A stretch of 64,000 nucleotides of DNA from Mycolicibacterium rhodesiae (GTDB taxonomy: Bacteria; Actinomycetota; Actinomycetes; Mycobacteriales; Mycobacteriaceae), in NCBI RefSeq assembly GCF_002086695.1, contig NZ_MVIH01000002.1:310001-374000 (forward strand), written 5' to 3'. Every line of letters begins with the position of its first letter. Position 1 is the first letter of the stretch. Below are positions 61,563 through 64,000 of this stretch, piece by piece. The notes under the pieces are model-generated. The model did no database searches. It saw only the letters and a list, made by a program, of their open reading frames with translations, and was not told the origin of the DNA. Both the position numbers and the translations under genes were made by a program.

Positions 61563-62422
61563 GCACCGCCGCCGCTGCGACCGCTCTCGGCCCGATGGTG
61601 GTCGTGGCGGCCGATCAGCACGAGCCGAGGCCACTGGTGCACGACCCGTGGGCGGGCACACTGCTGCCCGCTCCGACCCGCTTCATCGCAGCAGCCACCC
61701 GATGGTCGCCGGTTCGCCGTGCGTTGCGGTCGGCGACCGACAGGCAGATCGACGGCGGGTGGGCGGGCTTCCTGTGCCGCAAACGGTTCATCGACGACCG
61801 GCTCGACGCGGCGGTCGCCGAAGGAATTGAGGCTGTCGTGATCCTGGGTGCCGGGTATGACACCCGCGCCTACCGGCTGCCCGCACTTGCCGGAGTTCCC
61901 GTGTGTGAAGTCGACCTGCCACGCAATACCGCGCGCAAGGCCGCGGCAGTGCGCCGTACGTTCGGCCGCGTCCCGGACGACGTCACGCTGCTGCCGGTGG
62001 ACTTCGAGACCGAGGACCTGGCAGACATGCTGCAGCGCAACGGGTTCGGCCCCCACCATCGCACGTTCTACGTGTGGGAGGCGGTCACCCAGTACCTGAC
62101 CGATGCCGCCGTGCGGCGCACGTTCGACTACCTGGCGCAGACGGCCCCCGGTAGCGGCCTGGCGTTCACGTTCGTCCGCGAGGACTTTCTGGCCGGCAGG
62201 AAGTTGTATGGCGCGCAGCGGGCCCGTCAGCAGTTCGTGGTGAAGGACAGGCTGTGGCGGTTCGGGCTCAACCCCACCGACGTCGGGCCGTTGTTGGCCG
62301 AGTACGGCTGGCGTGAGATCGATCAAGTCGGGCCGGCCGAGTACACGGCCCGCTATCTGCGCCCGGCTGGACGCACCGACGCGGTGTCCGAGATCGAACG
62401 AGCTGTATATGCCGAGCGCTGA
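61559..62422 (+). CDS. SAM-dependent methyltransferase (LCM-like)
   Basis: 287 residues. ILGAGYDTRAYRL is the SAM-binding loop; CEVDLPRNTARKAA and FYVWEAVTQYLTDAAVRRTFDYL match the leucine-carboxyl/TIGR00027-type family. TTG start overlaps the ADH stop, and its end is overlapped by the next gene by 14 nt, so all three are translationally linked. Substrate unknown. Confidence 0.88.
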   Translation: MSTAAAATALGPMVVVAADQHEPRPLVHDPWAGTLLPAPTRFIAAATRWSPVRRALRSATDRQIDGGWAGFLCRKRFIDDRLDAAVAEGIEAVVILGAGYDTRAYRLPALAGVPVCEVDLPRNTARKAAAVRRTFGRVPDDVTLLPVDFETEDLADMLQRNGFGPHHRTFYVWEAVTQYLTDAAVRRTFDYLAQTAPGSGLAFTFVREDFLAGRKLYGAQRARQQFVVKDRLWRFGLNPTDVGPLLAEYGWREIDQVGPAEYTARYLRPAGRTDAVSEIERAVYAER

Positions 62423-63056
62423 TCCGCCGTTCGACGCCCGGGAGCGGGTCGCGTTGTGCGATCTGCTCGAGGAACTCGGCCCGGATGCGCCCACCCTGCT
62501 CGACGGGTTCACCACCAAACACCTCGCCGCTCATCTGCTGCTGCGCGAGCGCGACCCCGTCGCCGCGCCGTGCCTGGTTCTGCCTGGACCGCCCGCTCGG
62601 TTCGCCGAGCGGCGCACCGCGGCCATGGCGCAACGCCGGGAGTTCGACTGGCTCGTGGACCGGCTGCGGTCCGGTCCACCCTTCGGCTTCTTCCGGCTGG
62701 GCTGGGTGCGCGACTTCCCCAGCCTCAACGAGTTCTTCGTCCATCACGAGGACGTTCGGCGCGCCAACGGCCTCGGTCCCCGGGAGGACATGGCTGCCGA
62801 CCTGCAGGCAGCGCTCTGGCGAAATGTGGAGCGCGGCAGCGGCTTCCTGACGCGTCGGGTGCGCAAAATCGGAGTGGACCTGGTCTGGGGCACGCACCGC
62901 TGTCACGCCCGCACGGGCAGCCCCGTCGTCGAGCTCAGGGGGGCCTCCGGTGAACTGCTGCTGTACCTGTTCGGGCGTCAGGCCGCCGCACGCGTCGACG
63001 TCCTCGGGCCACCAGACGCCGTCGCGGCGGTAAGACACACCCGTTTCGGGATGTGA
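62409..63056 (+). CDS. TIGR03085-type actinobacterial protein (MDMPI/DinB-like)
   Basis: 215 residues. FDARERVALCDLLEELGPDAPTLLDGFTTKHLAAHLLLRERDP is the conserved N-terminal helix set of TIGR03085, a group within the mycothiol-dependent maleylpyruvate-isomerase-like DinB fold. HHEDVRRANG carries the later His/Asp typical of that fold. Function unestablished; a mycothiol-dependent transferase is possible. Last gene of its operon. Confidence 0.85.
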   Translation: MPSADPPFDARERVALCDLLEELGPDAPTLLDGFTTKHLAAHLLLRERDPVAAPCLVLPGPPARFAERRTAAMAQRREFDWLVDRLRSGPPFGFFRLGWVRDFPSLNEFFVHHEDVRRANGLGPREDMAADLQAALWRNVERGSGFLTRRVRKIGVDLVWGTHRCHARTGSPVVELRGASGELLLYLFGRQAAARVDVLGPPDAVAAVRHTRFGM

Positions 63057-63140
63057 GCCCCACGACCTGTGGGCGCAAGCCTGACGCTCGGCAGAAACCT
63101 CCGATGGTGGCTAGGCTGGCGTCTTGCGGAAGGAGCGCAC

Positions 63141-64000
63141 ATGTCCGCCGAAGCACCGTCGCCGGCCGCGCCGAAGGGCCAGCCCGGGCATATCCGGCTG
63201 ACATCGCATCACGGTGCCGACGACGCCCCGCCGATCACCTGGGGTGCGGCCACCCCGGCCGAGCGCGGTCCGCTGATCGGCACCACCAGCACCCGCAGCC
63301 ACCGCAACGTCGTTGGAACGCATAGTGGTTCCTACAGCGTGTACCGCGCGCTGGCGGTGGCTGCCGGAGCGCTGTCGCGGGAGCACCGGGCGGACCTCAC
63401 CAATACCGCGCCTACCGACAGCATCGGCCCGTACCCGCAGTGGAGCGGGCCTGAAGCGATCGTCAGCCTGGACCCGTGGGGGGCGATGGTGGCCGACGCG
63501 TTCGCCGCCGAATTGGCCGCAGGCCACGACATCCGCCCGACGATCGCGGTGACCAAAGCTCACGTGATACTTCCGGAGATCGCCGACGCCATCGACAAGG
63601 GTCGGCTGGTCCCGGACGGCCGGTTCTTGCTGCCCGGCGGCGCGGCGCTGGTGACCAAGGCCGCGATCGAGCCGGTCTGGTATCTGCCCGGTGTCGCCGA
63701 GCGTTTCGGGTGCAGCGAGGCACATCTTCGCCGGGTCCTGTTCGAAGAGACCGGCGGCATGTATCCCGAGTTGGTCACGCGCAGCGATCTCGAGGTGTTC
63801 CTTCCCCCTATCGGCGGGCAGACCCTCTACATCTTCGGCAACCCCCATGACCTCGCCGACCCCTCGGTGGAGTTGACGGCCCGGGTTCACGACGAATGCA
63901 ACGGCTCTGATGTGTTCGGCTCCGACATCTGTACCTGCCGGCCGTATCTGACGCACGCGATCGAGGAGTGCATCCTCGGCGCCCAGCGCGGCGGGGTCGG
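63141..64000 (+). CDS. GTP cyclohydrolase II-like protein, long URC1-type form, truncated
   Basis: ATG 63141 with GGAAGGAG upstream; 286 codons are present before the window ends. A roughly 240-residue N-terminal region of the long form precedes the GTP cyclohydrolase II start, RVHDECNGSDVFGSDICTC, in which three Cys are the zinc ligands. Standard RibA has CDCGxQL; here CTCRPYL replaces it, as in the URC1-type proteins of uracil catabolism. A role in pyrimidine breakdown rather than riboflavin synthesis is inferred. Confidence 0.8.
   Translation, partial: MSAEAPSPAAPKGQPGHIRLTSHHGADDAPPITWGAATPAERGPLIGTTSTRSHRNVVGTHSGSYSVYRALAVAAGALSREHRADLTNTAPTDSIGPYPQWSGPEAIVSLDPWGAMVADAFAAELAAGHDIRPTIAVTKAHVILPEIADAIDKGRLVPDGRFLLPGGAALVTKAAIEPVWYLPGVAERFGCSEAHLRRVLFEETGGMYPELVTRSDLEVFLPPIGGQTLYIFGNPHDLADPSVELTARVHDECNGSDVFGSDICTCRPYLTHAIEECILGAQRGGV

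Noticed and set aside
61397..62518. 373-codon minus-strand ORF opposite ADH and methyltransferase
   Set aside because: Antisense to well-supported genes, with no motif of its own.

Overview
The window is high-GC DNA from a mycobacterium, most likely a rapid grower (Mycolicibacterium/M. smegmatis-like). Support comes from a complete mce1 operon with fadD5 and mce1R, homologues of M. tuberculosis Rv0135c-Rv0176 (TetR, cyp138, msrA, Rv0138, Rv0139, Rv0140, Rv0142-type glycosylase, Rv0144, Rv0147, Rv0148, ptbB, fadE2, pntA/B, Rv0158, Rv0164), and a fructose phosphotransferase locus typical of saprophytic mycobacteria. Homologue names come from memory of the families, not from a search.

Layout. 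1-13.5 kb: mce1 lipid importer, read leftward from fadD5 (fadD5, yrbE1A, yrbE1B, mce1A-F, two Mce-associated membrane proteins, the last cut by the window edge), with the divergent GntR regulator mce1R. 13.6-19 kb: Rv0164-like SRPBCC protein, TetR regulator, a 36-residue ORF, LtrA-like membrane protein, hotdog thioesterase, a NarL-type two-component pair, two very small ORFs and a strong intrinsic terminator. 19-28.9 kb: fadE2-ptbB, DUF456 protein, fused pntA plus pntB transhydrogenase, EamA transporter, HAD hydrolase, SDR, SAM methyltransferase, TetR. 29.2-34.5 kb: aldehyde dehydrogenase, TetR, FUSC membrane protein, pirin. 34.5-40.4 kb: ptsI divergent from fruR-fruK-fruA-ptsH. 40.5-46.3 kb: TSUP anion transporter, two divergent ClC proteins, aquaporin, Dps. 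46.4-55.9 kb: DNA glycosylase, DUF427 protein, FAD oxidoreductase, cupredoxin lipoprotein, NAD-epimerase, NTF2-like protein, membrane protein, diguanylate cyclase, msrB-msrA, cyp138 and its TetR. 55.9-64 kb: zinc alcohol dehydrogenase, a compact peptide-modification-like cluster, F420/PNPOx-type protein, an ADH-methyltransferase-DinB-like operon, and the start of a GTP-cyclohydrolase-II-like gene.

The most novel element is the cluster at 57.1-60.05 kb. A 61-residue Gly/Asp-rich peptide contains two exact copies of a 16-residue unit. It is followed within 12 nt by a JmjC/cupin Fe(II) oxygenase, then (ATGA overlap) a sucrase/ferredoxin-like Fe-S protein, with a papain/C39-like cysteine-protease-fold protein on the opposite strand. 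This looks like an uncharacterised ribosomal-peptide modification system.

Regulatory signals are unusually readable: a consensus KstR box, two pairs of twin operators (each pair 33 bp apart), a SigF promoter before dps, several -10 boxes placed for leaderless mRNAs, and palindromic repeats between convergent genes, including two copies of one REP-like element. No tRNA, rRNA, insertion sequence, prophage or CRISPR array was recognised.
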